Part shown: in pieces, positions 43,521 to 54,200 of the stretch
How the letters are laid out: each line of letters opens with the position of its first letter
How positions within the stretch are numbered: the first letter of the stretch is position 1
NCBI GenBank assembly: GCA_041751935.1
Contig: JBGSIA010000126.1
Location: forward strand, 1 to 64,000
Source: JBBSJZ01 sp041751935
Lineage (GTDB): Bacteria > Planctomycetota > Planctomycetia > Pirellulales > Pirellulaceae
Reading direction: 5' to 3'
DNA length: 64,000 bases
Translations under genes and position numbers: made by a program
The notes under the pieces: generated by a model
Database searches by the model: none
What the model was told of the DNA's origin: nothing
Seen by the model: the letters and a program-made list of their open reading frames with translations, nothing else

Positions 43521-46500
43521 TTGAGTCGTCCACTGGCGTCGATTTTTGGTACGAGTAAACGAGGTCCAAACAAACGGCATAACAAACGAGTTTCGTCGCG
43601 ACGACTGCCAATGGTTGAACAACTTGAGTCGCGGGCGATGCTGGCAACCATTACCGTCACAACGCTCGGTCCTGTTTCACCGAATGATGGCCAGATTTCT
43701 TTTGGCGAAGCGTTATTGGCGGCGAACGCCAACGAGAGCATTGATGGTAGTGCCGCTGGAGAAGCCGAACCAACGATTGATCGAATCGTATTTGCCAGTG
43801 GACTCAGCGGGAATGTGCGTATCTTCGCGCCCATTAACGAATCGGTCGTGATCGAAGGCCCCGGTGCGTCGCAGCTGAGCGTGGGGTTTCTTGGCAATGA
43901 TGGTGTTCCTGGATTTTTGATCCATTCGACGGCTAACGATGTAACCATTCGAGGCCTAACGATTACCGGAAGCACGACGACGTCCATCTCCGGCGGCGGT
44001 ATCTCGTCGAACTCCCCAGGCGTCTTGACCATCGAGAACTGCGTTATCAAGAACAATGGCTCCGAGTTGGCTGACGGTGGCGGCATTTACATGTCCGCAG
44101 GCCATCTACGGCTTATCAATTCGACGGTGACTAACAATTCGGCTGGCGGTTCAGGCGGTGGGATTTGGGTCGGTGGTACCGCAACGATCACTAATAGTGA
44201 AGTGTCAGAAAATACGGCTAGTGGCGGTGGTGGCGGCGGGATCTTGGCGATGGACGCAACCACGATCGTCAATAGCACGATCTCAGGCAACAGCACAACG
44301 AATGCGACCGGCAATGGAGGCGGAATCGTGGCTGTAGATACACTAACGATCGCTAGCAGCACGGTCACACAAAACTCGGCCTTAGGACACGGCGGCGGTA
44401 TTTACGCTCTTGATTTCTTGGACGCCACAACAACCATTGTTGCACAAAACACAGCGACATCGCTCGGCCAAGATATATTCGAAGAAGCGAACGCGCAAGC
44501 GACTTACCGCGGCAATTTGATCGGGATCGTTGAAGGGACAAGCTTGAATCCCAGTGTGATTTTGCCGATCCCCGACAACAATGTTCTTGGCACCGCCGCT
44601 TCGCCGCGTGATCCGATGATGCTACCGCTGGCGAACAATGGTGGACCGACCAGAACGCACGCGTTGTTGCCTAATAGCCCTGCGGTCGACCGCGACGGAG
44701 CTCCGTTGTTGTTCCCTGACTTGCTCGACGAGGACAACGACGGAAACGACAACGAGCCCATCCCCTTCGACCAGCGCGGCGTCGGCTTCGAAAGGGTGCA
44801 ATTCGGCAAGCTGGATATCGGAGCGTATGAAATACAACCACTGACGAATGTCCCGTCGCTCATGTTTGTGACGACAGCCGATGACGAGCTTGACCCTGAT
44901 CCGCTCGCTAATCTGAACGACTTGAGTTTGCGTGAGGCGCTTGAGTTGTCGTTTCGCGGAGAGGGTACGGAGACCATTCGTTTTGATCCGACTGTGTTCG
45001 CTACACCCAAGACGATTCAATTGGTTCTTGGTGACTTAAAGATTCTTGACGCAGTCAAGATTGACGCACCGATTGTTGCCGCAACGGGCGCGCATATCGT
45101 GACGATCAACGGCAGCAACTCGGTGTTCCAGCCCGCCATGACAGTTAATTTAAGTAATGCTTCGGCAAACGACAGCGTTTCGCTGAAAAACCTAAGCATT
45201 ACTGGCGTCAACTCAACAGGGGTTCCCGGCGCCGTTGTGTCAAACATGCAAGGCACGCTTACGATCGAGAATAGCACGATCTCCGGCAATACGACTGGTG
45301 GCGGTGCGCTATACGCCCGCAATGGAAAGCTGGACGTTGTTCGCAGCACGATCTCGGGCAATGTTGCTGGCGGCATTCGCACCGATTACGCAACGCTAAC
45401 CGTTACCAACTCGACGATTTCCGGCAATACGCCCTACGTTGGGACTGGTGGAATCGATATCAAATCGGGCAACGCGACGATCACGAATTCAACGATCGTC
45501 AACAACGTTTCCAGTGATGCCGCTGGCGGAATTCAATTCGACGAGTTGCAATACACGATCAAGATTCATAACTCGATCGTTAGCGGAAACACCAGCAGTA
45601 CGTCCTCGCCTGATTTGAAGGTTTCAACAAATCCACTCGCAACGGAAGTGCGATTTAGTCTGATCGGTGACCGCGCCGGTACTTTATTAACTGAATCACA
45701 AACGCCTGATCCAGTAACCGGTAACATCGTCGGCGATGCCGCACACGGCGGTAGAATCAACGCGCGACTTGCACCGCTGGCAGGCAACGGCGGTACGACA
45801 AGAACGCACTCACTGTTGGCCGCAAGCCCCGCGATCAATACGGGAAGTACTGCGTTAGCGGTTAACGAAAGCGGACAAGCATTGACGACGGACCAACGTG
45901 GTAGCGGCTTTCCGCGGTTGATTGGCTCGCGAGTCGAGATGGGAGCAGTTGAGTTTCGTGTGACAACTTTCTCCGGTATTTCGATTTTGTCGACCGGTCC
46001 AAACGGAGTCACCGATCCGCCAGATTTGTCTTCGGGACCTCAGCCCACTTCGTGGTCACTTCAACGAAGCTCGATGCCCATTGTGACACTGAGTTTTGAT
46101 GCGCCAATCACTAAGCCATCGGCCAACGATTTTGTGTTAACCAACCTTGGCCTGAATGCTTCAAACGGCAGTGTGACGACGGGTGCCGAAGCCGAGCAAG
46201 CTGCTGTGATCGTTCCAATGCTTGATGAACAAATCACGCTCAGCACCGATGGCATGACCGTCAGTTTGGCGTTTCCAAGCCTGGACGATGGTGTTTACCA
46301 ACTCGATCTTCTGCCGGCAATCACCGGTGGAGATATGGTTCGCATTCAAGGAAACGCAGAGAATAAATTTTACGTCTTGCACGGTGACTGGAATGGCTCT
46401 GGCAGTGTCACGATCCAGGACTTCGCGACGTTCGCTTACTGGTTTGGTGAGTCACAACCACCTGCTCCTGGCTACGTGGACTTGAACAGCTCCGGTGGCG

Positions 46501-46895
46501 TCAACCTGTTTGACTTCGCTCGTTTCGCCGAGAACTTTGGTAAAAGCATTACCTTTCCCACGGTACTTTCCACGGTCGCAGTGAATGGCGAAGCATCGGT
46601 TACATCAGTTGATGCACTAGTGGTCGTCGATGCACAAGAAAGCAAAGCATTAGCACTCGCAACGGTACTTCGCAGTGAACTGGCGGCGCCGCATGATGAA
46701 GTAGTGGCGTTAGTCGCGGTGCCTGAAGCACACTCGGTTTGCTTCGTCCCGGCTGACAACTCGACGAAAGTAGATGTGGTGCTCAGTGAAACGATCGACT
46801 GGGTCAACGATCAAGACCCTGAGGATACTGAACCGGCGGAACTAAAACCGGCCGAGTACTATTGGACGCTAAACAGTTCGAAGACGGATCGATAG
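43521..46895 (+). CDS. Large secreted right-handed beta-helix protein with LEPR-like leader and dockerin
   Basis: 1124 residues from TTG 43521 (GAGGTG five bases upstream). A basic N-terminus leads to RRLPMVEQLESRAMLA, a variant of the planctomycete LEPRxLLA export motif. About residues 40-830 are two beta-helix blocks separated near residue 450, each with rungs such as ITNSTIVNN, IENSTISGNT, GGGIYMSAG and a DQRGxGFxR ending followed by DIGAYE or EMGAVE, typical of CSLREA/choice-of-anchor-Q proteins. Next come an Ig/SdrB-like region (about 840-950) and a type I dockerin (about 950-1010): GDWNGSGSVTIQDFATF and YVDLNSSGGVNLFDFARF, two EF-hand-like loops. The acidic tail has no anchor. It is probably a surface adhesin or passenger retained by the dockerin-like part. 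Confidence 0.85.
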   Translation: MSRPLASIFGTSKRGPNKRHNKRVSSRRLPMVEQLESRAMLATITVTTLGPVSPNDGQISFGEALLAANANESIDGSAAGEAEPTIDRIVFASGLSGNVRIFAPINESVVIEGPGASQLSVGFLGNDGVPGFLIHSTANDVTIRGLTITGSTTTSISGGGISSNSPGVLTIENCVIKNNGSELADGGGIYMSAGHLRLINSTVTNNSAGGSGGGIWVGGTATITNSEVSENTASGGGGGGILAMDATTIVNSTISGNSTTNATGNGGGIVAVDTLTIASSTVTQNSALGHGGGIYALDFLDATTTIVAQNTATSLGQDIFEEANAQATYRGNLIGIVEGTSLNPSVILPIPDNNVLGTAASPRDPMMLPLANNGGPTRTHALLPNSPAVDRDGAPLLFPDLLDEDNDGNDNEPIPFDQRGVGFERVQFGKLDIGAYEIQPLTNVPSLMFVTTADDELDPDPLANLNDLSLREALELSFRGEGTETIRFDPTVFATPKTIQLVLGDLKILDAVKIDAPIVAATGAHIVTINGSNSVFQPAMTVNLSNASANDSVSLKNLSITGVNSTGVPGAVVSNMQGTLTIENSTISGNTTGGGALYARNGKLDVVRSTISGNVAGGIRTDYATLTVTNSTISGNTPYVGTGGIDIKSGNATITNSTIVNNVSSDAAGGIQFDELQYTIKIHNSIVSGNTSSTSSPDLKVSTNPLATEVRFSLIGDRAGTLLTESQTPDPVTGNIVGDAAHGGRINARLAPLAGNGGTTRTHSLLAASPAINTGSTALAVNESGQALTTDQRGSGFPRLIGSRVEMGAVEFRVTTFSGISILSTGPNGVTDPPDLSSGPQPTSWSLQRSSMPIVTLSFDAPITKPSANDFVLTNLGLNASNGSVTTGAEAEQAAVIVPMLDEQITLSTDGMTVSLAFPSLDDGVYQLDLLPAITGGDMVRIQGNAENKFYVLHGDWNGSGSVTIQDFATFAYWFGESQPPAPGYVDLNSSGGVNLFDFARFAENFGKSITFPTVLSTVAVNGEASVTSVDALVVVDAQESKALALATVLRSELAAPHDEVVALVAVPEAHSVCFVPADNSTKVDVVLSETIDWVNDQDPEDTEPAELKPAEYYWTLNSSKTDR

Positions 46896-46917
46896 AACGT
46901 CGTCGCGAGAACAAACC

Positions 46918-47337
46918 TCAGTTCACTTGCACGCGATGCTTTCGCATGTACGAGTGACATTCGACACAGCGAACCGTTAGGGCGACGTAACCCAAGGTTG
47001 CCCGATGAACGTCTTTGTCGTTAGCAGCGTCGATGATCAGGTCGGCGGTTCTTTGGAAGTCGCGACTTTGGGCTTGGTACTCCTCGGTTTGAATCACATT
47101 CCATCCACTCTCCGTGCTGAGCAATCGCAGAGCGCGAGCGCTACTGGCGATTTTGCCGTAGTCTTCAGTCGTCAGCCCTTCCAGGATCGCTTTGGATCGA
47201 TCGAGCTTCATCTGCATGAGCGGCGTCAAGTGATTCGGTGCCGAAGCAGTTTCCGACTCTCGTGGAGAATCACTCATCACGATGCCGGAAAAAAGCAGAA
47301 ACGACACAAAAATGGTACCAGCGATTCGATTCATCAT
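46918..47337 (-). CDS. Small exported c-type cytochrome (cytochrome c'-like)
   Basis: 139 residues from ATG 47337 (ATG 47334 also possible); the frame is open to 47469. Signal peptide MMNRIAGTIFVSFLLFSGIV. The mature part is helical (HLTPLMQMKLDRSKAILEGL, DYGKIASSARALRLLS, DFQRTADLIIDAANDKD) and ends with one haem-binding CxxCH, in TVRCVECHSYMRKH near residue 128. A four-helix bundle with the haem motif near the C-terminus is the cytochrome c' plan. It is likely periplasmic; electron partner or NO binding is unknown. The haem c maturation genes are not in the window. Confidence 0.75.
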   Translation of the reverse strand: MMNRIAGTIFVSFLLFSGIVMSDSPRESETASAPNHLTPLMQMKLDRSKAILEGLTTEDYGKIASSARALRLLSTESGWNVIQTEEYQAQSRDFQRTADLIIDAANDKDVHRATLGYVALTVRCVECHSYMRKHRVQVN

Positions 47338-47723
47338 GGACTCCAGAGTCGGTTGTTGTAGCGATCGAAATTTGCCACACTCGCACACTTGTGCGAGACG
47401 ATATCGCACGGTCGACTCTCGGTTTGAATGACTGGCATATCGCGGATCGCGATAATTCCAACACCGCAAACGTCGTTCCAGACCCCGAACCGCGAGCGAA
47501 TTGTCGCAGTTTAGCTCAGGAACCGGATGGAATTGACGGTTCCCTGTCAGCCCCGAATCGAGGTTGAAAACCGATGTTCAGAGGCTCGACACAACTCAGA
47601 CTAAACAGACGACCAGGACGCCAGACGATTTACCAAAAAGCTGATCTGGGTTTGAAACGCACGGTTTGCTAACGTTGGTGGTGGACGAAAAATCCCGTTC
47701 GGGTCAACCGTACTAGCAGGTGA
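47338..47723. promoter_or_regulatory. 386-base divergent region with two perfect DNA dyads
   Basis: Dyad 1: CTCGCACA-CT-TGTGCGAG at 47380-47397, centred about 50 bases upstream of the cytochrome start. Dyad 2: TATCGCG-GAT-CGCGATA at 47438-47454. Both are perfect and could be operator sites for dimeric regulators of the minus-strand cytochrome gene. The rest of the region carries no recognisable gene. Confidence 0.5.
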
Positions 47724-48542
47724 GTGATAACCGTGGAACGAACCGTACTGTGTATCAAATGGGGCACGAAATACGGCAGTCACTATGTCAATCGACTCTA
47801 TGACGGCGTTTGTCGTAACTTGCAGGGTCCGTTTCGCTTCGTCTGTTTGACCGAAGATGCCAAGGGAGTCGATCCGCGAGTGGAAGTATTGCCTTTGCCA
47901 GTGACTCCGTTTGACGAGAAAGCGTTCGATTCTCGCAAGGGCGGCGAAACATGGCGCAAGGTGGGGCTACTGCAACCCGGCTTGGCGAATATCCAGGGCG
48001 ACGCGTTGTTTCTCGATCTTGATGTGGTGTTGACCGGGTCGCTCGATCCGTTGTTTGGCTATCATCCCGGCCAATTCTGTGTGATCCAAGATTGGCTCGA
48101 ACGTCGCCGACGCTTCTTGCCCGGTCGCGACGGACGTGTCGGCAATACATCGGTGTTTCGCTTCAATCCCGAGCGTCACGCGATCGCCTACCATCGCTTT
48201 GCGGCGGACCAAACCAAAGTGCTAAATTCCTTTCGCATCGAACAACAATACATGAGCGATGCTCTGGACAGCGATATGGTGTTTTGGCCACGAGAATGGG
48301 TGTGTTCATTTAAACGCAGTTGCCGGCCGGTTTTTCCGCTCAATCTTTTCGTAACTCCACCCCAACCACGCGAAATGCGAGTGCTGGTATTCCACGGTTA
48401 TCCATTACCGGATCAAGCAATCCAGGGATACCGCGGTGGGCTAATCAAATCAACGCTTCCTGCACCGTGGATCGAAAACTATTGGTCCACTCGCGAAGCA
48501 ACGGCGACAAACCAATCATCAGATCAAATCAGGGCAGCTTGA
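47724..48542 (+). CDS. Glycosyltransferase-like protein (GT-A fold)
   Basis: 272 residues from GTG 47724; GTG 47733 is an in-frame alternative. The N-terminus reads VLCIKWGTKYGSHYVNRLYD (planctomycete/proteobacterial glycosyltransferase pattern), then FVCLTEDAKGV, KVGLLQPGL, and ALFLDLDVVLTGSLDPLF, where DLDVV is the metal-binding D-x-D. Later stretches are HYRF-like (AYHRFAADQ) and VLVFHGYPLPDQA with a His typical of GT-A metal sites. No membrane segment. Donor and acceptor are unknown. It is followed 101 bases on by a secreted protein. Confidence 0.72.
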   Translation: MITVERTVLCIKWGTKYGSHYVNRLYDGVCRNLQGPFRFVCLTEDAKGVDPRVEVLPLPVTPFDEKAFDSRKGGETWRKVGLLQPGLANIQGDALFLDLDVVLTGSLDPLFGYHPGQFCVIQDWLERRRRFLPGRDGRVGNTSVFRFNPERHAIAYHRFAADQTKVLNSFRIEQQYMSDALDSDMVFWPREWVCSFKRSCRPVFPLNLFVTPPQPREMRVLVFHGYPLPDQAIQGYRGGLIKSTLPAPWIENYWSTREATATNQSSDQIRAA

Positions 48543-48643
48543 CGGTTTCTATCAGCGTGAAACCGATCTTGATACAGGCGGCCAGTTTTGCGACCCTGAG
48601 AATCCGGAATCCTTCTCGACTGCAAAAATGGAGTACGCATAAC

Positions 48644-49525
48644 GTGATTCGACTCGCAACCCAACTGATCGTCTGTTCGTTCTTGTTGACGGCACTTCCT
48701 CTCTCTGCACAAGAAAACAAAAGTGACAACGAGACGAACGGGTATACCCTGCGATATAAGCTGAGGCTAGGCGAAAAGTTGCACTACGAAGTGACGCATG
48801 TGGCCAAGACAATGACGCGAATCCGTGGTGCGGAAGAAGTTTCGCAGGTTCATACGATCAGTCGTCGTCATTGGGACGTGATCGACGCAGCAAAGGATGG
48901 CGAGATGACGTTTGATCACGTCGTGGACTCAGTCGAGATGACTCAGCAGCAAGGCGAAAGTGAAGAAATTCGCTGGGATAGCACAAGCGGTAAAGATGCG
49001 AAGCCGCAGTTTGCTCCGGTCGCTGAACAACTCGGCAGTAAACTCGCCACGCTGACGATCAGCCCCACGGGCGAGGAAATCAATCGAGAAGATCACGGTG
49101 GAACTAGGGCATCGTTGGGCATGGGATCGTTAGCATTGGCACTGCCGCAAGAACCGCTGGCTGTTGGCGGTACCTGGACCGTACCCCGCGAGATCAAGAC
49201 GCGGACAGAATCCGGTGAAGTGAAACCGATCAAAATTCGTGATTTGTATACGCTGGAAAAAGTCCAAACCGGCGTGGCGACCATCAGCATCAAGAGCGAA
49301 CTGTTGACACCGATCAGCGAAGAATCGATCAAGGCACAGGTGGTCCAGCAACTCAGTAACGGGACGCTGCGTTTTGATATCGACAACGGTCGAATGCTGA
49401 GCAAACAACTCGATTGGGACGAAACGGTGGTTGGATTCCAAGGGCCGAACAGTTTGATGGAGTATCGCTCGCGGATGACCGAGAAATTGATGGATGACAC
49501 GCCTCGGACAGCGAAAAAACCGTAG
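48644..49525 (+). CDS. Secreted protein resembling DUF6263
   Basis: 293 residues from GTG 48644, chosen since it begins a signal peptide (VIRLATQLIVCSFLLTALPL); the frame is open back to 48320. The mature protein is a beta-rich domain (YTLRYKLRLGEKLHYEVTHV, DVIDAAKDGEMTFDHVVDSV, ATLTISPTGEEINRED, VGGTWTVPREIK) typical of planctomycete exported proteins of unknown function. No catalytic residues can be named. A strong intrinsic terminator follows at 49556-49588. Confidence 0.7.
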   Translation: MIRLATQLIVCSFLLTALPLSAQENKSDNETNGYTLRYKLRLGEKLHYEVTHVAKTMTRIRGAEEVSQVHTISRRHWDVIDAAKDGEMTFDHVVDSVEMTQQQGESEEIRWDSTSGKDAKPQFAPVAEQLGSKLATLTISPTGEEINREDHGGTRASLGMGSLALALPQEPLAVGGTWTVPREIKTRTESGEVKPIKIRDLYTLEKVQTGVATISIKSELLTPISEESIKAQVVQQLSNGTLRFDIDNGRMLSKQLDWDETVVGFQGPNSLMEYRSRMTEKLMDDTPRTAKKP

Positions 49526-49555
49526 CGGTTTGTAATTTCACTGCGACTCGGTCAC

Positions 49556-49588
49556 AATGGCAGCGAACCCAATTCGCTGCCATTTTTC
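49556..49588 (+). terminator. Intrinsic (Rho-independent) terminator
   Basis: Perfect 12-bp stem AATGGCAGCGAA / TTCGCTGCCATT (49556-49567 and 49573-49584) with loop CCCAA, followed by TTTC. It ends the transcript of the DUF6263-like gene. Confidence 0.85.
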
Positions 49589-49636
49589 ATTGGCAGCCTG
49601 ACGATTTCCGCCAATCCTTTAAACCAACGATACGCA

Positions 49637-51130
49637 ATGAAAAAAGTCAAATCTTCGGGCCCCGATTCTTCGCTCACCTCGCCCGTGAGCCGACGCTTAT
49701 TCCTTGGCACCGTCGCTGCTGGTGTCGCGACAACCGCGATGACGCGGCGTTCGTATGCTGTGGCCGCCGGCGAAGAGGTTCGCATGGCAATCCTCGGTTC
49801 AGGCGGGAGGGGCGGCGAACTTGCTGGCGCGATTGGTAAGACCAACGGCGCGAGGTTGGTCGCGGTCGCGGACCCAGATTCGGATCGAGCTAACGCACTG
49901 GGTGCAAAGCATAAGGCTGAACCATTTTCCGATTTGCGCAAAGTTCTCGACGATCCGAATGTTGACGCAGTTGTCATTACGACCTGCAATCACTGGCACT
50001 GCTTGGCAGCCCTGTGGGCTCTCGATGCGGGCAAGGACGTGTACGTAGAAAAGCCGTTGTCGCACTCGCAATGGGAAGGCCGACAAGTCGTATTGGCGGC
50101 GGAGAAGTCGAATCGCATTGTTCAACTTGGCACGCAACAGCGAAGCGACTCGATGCAGGCTGCCGCGAGAAAATTCCTGCATGAAGACAAGACACTCGGC
50201 CAGATTCAGTATGTGCAGGCGAATCGACTCGGGCCGCGCGGTTCAATCGGACTTCGTGATAAACCGCTCGAGATCCCCAAGAGCATTAATTATGACTTGT
50301 GGCTCGGCCCAGCGGCTGATGAGCCGATCATGAGAAACCAATTGCAGTACGATTGGCACTGGGTTTGGAATACGGGCTCCGGCGAAATGGGCAACTGGGG
50401 TGTCCACGTACTCGATGACGTTCGCAACGTTGCGTATCAAGACAGCGTTAGCACTCCGACGCGTGTCGTCGCCGGCGGTGGTCGTGTTGCCTGGAACGAT
50501 GCTGGCGAGACGCCGAATGTTCACTTTGCGTTGTTTGAGACGGAGACGTTTCCGACGATCATCGCACTGAGCAACATGACAAGTTCACCGGACGGCAAAG
50601 GCGGCTGGGATGTCAAAGGTGGCAAGCCGATGTCGGGTCCAGGCAGCGGGTACGTCGTCGTTTGCGAAGGCGGCTACTACCTGGGGCAACGCGGTCGTGG
50701 CGAGGCGGTGGATCGCGATGGCAAATCGATTCGCAAGTTTTCCGGTGACAAGGATACGGTCGCTGCGCACATGAAGAACTTCGTCGACGCTGTTCGTTCA
50801 CGTGACACTAGTTCGCTTGCGGCACCGATTCGCAACGGTCACCACAGCACGGGATGGTGCAACTTGGCAAACGTTGGTTTCCGCGCCGCAGGCCAGTGGA
50901 ATCGCGAACAACTCTTTGCCGGAACGTCGCTGCCAGCGTGGGAAAAAGTGGTCGACGATATGCTCAGTCCGTTGGCGGCGTTCGGAGTTAAACCGGAACA
51001 ACTGCATAGCAGCCCAATGTTGACGCACGACCCCGAGTCCGAGCAGTTCGTGGGTGCAAACGCCGAGCTGGCGAATCCGTTCCTGAAACGAGAATACCGC
51101 AAAGGCTACGAAGTTAAACCTGTGGCTTGA
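49637..51130 (+). CDS. Tat-exported Gfo/Idh/MocA family oxidoreductase
   Basis: 497 residues from ATG 49637. The N-terminus is a twin-arginine signal (SRRLFLGTVAAGVATTAMTR). The Rossmann part shows MAILGSGGRGGELAGAIG, VAVADPDSDRA, VDAVVITTCNHWHCLAALWA and VYVEKPLSHSQWEGRQVV with the EKP lysine; the second domain has DWHWVWNTGSGEMGNWGVHV then LDDV and a large insertion (RNVAYQDSVSTPTRVVAGGG) of the family GFO_IDH_MocA C. Exported members carry tightly bound NAD and act in the periplasm on glycosides or sugars; that is family knowledge. It is convergent with the AmmeMemoRadiSam gene. Confidence 0.9.
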   Translation: MKKVKSSGPDSSLTSPVSRRLFLGTVAAGVATTAMTRRSYAVAAGEEVRMAILGSGGRGGELAGAIGKTNGARLVAVADPDSDRANALGAKHKAEPFSDLRKVLDDPNVDAVVITTCNHWHCLAALWALDAGKDVYVEKPLSHSQWEGRQVVLAAEKSNRIVQLGTQQRSDSMQAAARKFLHEDKTLGQIQYVQANRLGPRGSIGLRDKPLEIPKSINYDLWLGPAADEPIMRNQLQYDWHWVWNTGSGEMGNWGVHVLDDVRNVAYQDSVSTPTRVVAGGGRVAWNDAGETPNVHFALFETETFPTIIALSNMTSSPDGKGGWDVKGGKPMSGPGSGYVVVCEGGYYLGQRGRGEAVDRDGKSIRKFSGDKDTVAAHMKNFVDAVRSRDTSSLAAPIRNGHHSTGWCNLANVGFRAAGQWNREQLFAGTSLPAWEKVVDDMLSPLAAFGVKPEQLHSSPMLTHDPESEQFVGANAELANPFLKREYRKGYEVKPVA

Positions 51131-51160
51131 CGCCAAACGCGACATGCGAGCGGCAGATAT

Positions 51161-51200
51161 ACCTTTCCGCGTGGAGCGGCTCTCCAGGCCTGCGAAAGGT
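51161..51200. terminator. Bidirectional hairpin between convergent genes
   Basis: Outer stem ACCTTTCcGC / GCGAAAGGT (one bulge) encloses a smaller hairpin TGGAG-CGGCT-CTCCA. It sits between the stop at 51130 and the stop at 51229. No long T run is seen, so the strength as a terminator is uncertain. Confidence 0.55.
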
Positions 51201-51228
51201 TGTTCTGCCAAAATGATCGTCACGATGC

Positions 51229-54200
51229 TCAAGTAAACAATACCCCCGCGTAACCCACAACGCGGTCGGTATTGCCGGTAACAGCCGCGCTGGTGCCGTA
51301 GTCGATCTCGTGGTAATCCATTGACCAACCGAGTTGTTTCAGTGTCAACAGCACCAGAGCTGCTGGCAACTGTCCACACATGCTGATGCTCTCGCTCTCA
51401 CAGACACTCAGCAGGGTGGCAGCGTCCAGCGTTTGCAATGCGTCCAGCGCCAAGCGATCGCGACGTCGATTTTCTTCGTCGTCAGCGAAGTGGTTCATGT
51501 CGCTGCTGATTACCAGCAGCGGCGGTTTGGCTAGTGACGACAACCACTTTGCCAGCGACTGGGCGAACGAAGTCAATTCATCCAGCGTTCCGCCATGCAT
51601 CGCGATTGCCATAACGCGAGTCTTCGGCGCCAAGCGATACAGAATCGGCAATTGCACTTCGATTCCGTGCTCGCGAGCGTGCGCCGATGCATCGAGTTGC
51701 AATCCGGGAACTGCGGCGGCAAGCTGTTCGGCCAAGTCCGTTGCACCGGCAAGGCTGGCGGATGCCGACAGATGCCATGAACTGTGCGGCGCAACCGCCC
51801 AGTCAACACCGTCGGCGGTGTGCTTGGGCCCTATGATCAAGACGTCATCGGGAATCTCGATTCGTCGCCAAACATCGGCGGCGATTCGCCCGCTGTACTT
51901 CAAACCCGCATGCGGAACCATTGCCGCAGTGACTCGCTGTTTCTCTACGTGCGGCAGCCCGGACAGTAACGAATCGATCATCGCTTCACGCTCGGAGTCC
52001 GACGCCGGATAAAACGATCCGGCAACCGCAGGCGGTCGGCTCGTGACTCGTGCATCGGCCTGGGGGGCGATCGAAACTTCGAACAACTCACAACTGCAAT
52101 CACACAACACCGAGTGAATTTGCGTGCCCGCGAAGCGGAATTCTTCAGCGGCGACCGCCGACTGCATCACGCTATGTGCTGGCGCGTTTCGCTCCATGCG
52201 CACGCTCCAGCGGCGACCATCGGTGGCCACGATCGCGCGAGTGCGAGTGTCCAATCCCTCAAGATCGGCATCGTCCTTTGATCCGTGGTGAACGGCGCGG
52301 CTGAGTACCGCGATGTCCACTTGCCACTGGCTAGCGTCGCTTGATGCTGCGATCATCGCCGCTTGGTTGGACATTTCAAACAACGTCATCTGCAGCGGAA
52401 CAGTGTTTCGCAAGTTCAGCCGCAACCAGGTTGCTGGTCGAGACGACTCCGGTGTAACGACTCGCAATGCCACTCCCAGAACATTTGCGTCCGAAACACC
52501 GACCGCATAGTAACTCGGCGTCGCACCACAACGAAGTGCCTGAAGATTTTGTTTCACCCACGAGACAATCTGCGGCAACTCCTCGGCAGCGACCACCGGA
52601 CTCTCTGGCAAAGGCCGCGCGATGCCTGCGATTTCGGCGGAATAGGCAACACCGTCAAAGATTCGCAGTTCCGCAGCTTCGCTTCGCCAGGTTCCTGCCG
52701 GCAAGCCAGCTTTACGACAAACCGCGTCAAGAAACTGATGCGAGTTCCAGCCGTACTCGGTGGCCACCGACGGAAGCAGCAATCCAGCACGATCGCCCAA
52801 ATGAATTCGCACCCCATGCTGACCGACAACCACAGCGTTGACACGATCCTCGGCTCTGGCAGACAACAATCGTGGTGGACCGAGAAGGGAAATGCCAAGA
52901 TTCAGGTACGGCAACTCAATGGGATCAATCGGTGACATCCGCGGGTCGTCACACGCGGTACGTCGGGCACTATCCAGTAAGGCATCGACAAGCGGCACGA
53001 CCATCCCCTGAGAGCCACAGCAACCTCGCAGCGTCGTGCCGCGGCGGAGCGTGACATACATGCCGTAAATGCGTCGCTGTGCCAACTCACCAAGTTGCTC
53101 ATGAATCGAATTCGCAGCACCACCGCTTGCCGAGATACCGCTTGCCGAGCCCCCTATCACTGAGGCGGCGACCGCGTTGCTGGCGGCTCGATGAATGGCC
53201 TGCAACTCCAACTGGGTAAACGCATTCACATCGACGGCTTCGAGCGGTGCAGTAAGCGTCACGGTTTTATCCATATTTGAGTCAACGGTCGGTTGAGACA
53301 ACACTGTTACTGTCGTGGGAACGGGAGGTGCGATCCGAATTGGTTGCCGACGACGGCCCCACGTCCCAGGCTGGCTGTCAAATCGACCGGGTATCGTTGC
53401 TTGACAGTGTCCGCAACGGTCGCCATGCATCCGATACTGACCCAACTCGTGCCAATCACGCTCGATCAGCAGTTCGCCGCAAGCATGACAGTACGTGCTC
53501 TGGCGCTGAACGTCATGAACGTTGCCGACGTAAACGTACCGCAACCCCGCTGCACGCGCCAACTCATAAGCCCTGATCAACGTCGAGTGCGGAGTGGCCG
53601 GTCGATCATTCATCCGAAAGTCGGGATGGAAGGCGGTGAAATGGATCGGCACATCAGGTCCGACGTTCGTCAAAATCCACTCACACATTCGTTTGATCTC
53701 GTCCGAGTCGTCGTTTGCCTCGGGGATGATCAAATTTGTCAGCTCAACCCAGCAATCTGTTTCGTTGACGACGTAACGAATCGTATCCAAGACTGGTTGC
53801 AGATGCGATGCGGTCGTCGAGTGATAGAACGATTCGCTGAAGGCTTTTAAGTCAATGTTCGCGGCATCCATCGCGCTGAAAAACTCGCCACGAGCGGACT
53901 CGGAAATATAGCCCGCCGTGACTGCGACGGATTTCAGCCCCACTTGTCGACAGGCAATCGCGGTATCGATCGCGTACTCGGCCCAAATCACTGGATCGTT
54001 GTAAGTAAATGCGACACTGCGGCAGCCGGATTGCAGGGCCGAGTTGGCGATCCCCTCGGGGCTGGCCGTGTCACTCAGTCGCGCGACTTCTCGACTTTTG
54101 CTGATTTCCCAATTCTGGCAAAACTTGCAACCCAGGTTACAGCCCGCTGTACCAAAGCTGAGCACGGGTGTGCCCGGAAAAAAGTGGTTCAGCGGTTTCT

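Noticed and set aside
44219..44260. Short glycine-codon repeats as a CRISPR or satellite
   Set aside because: They are the GGGI-type rungs of the beta-helix gene in frame, not spaced direct repeats.
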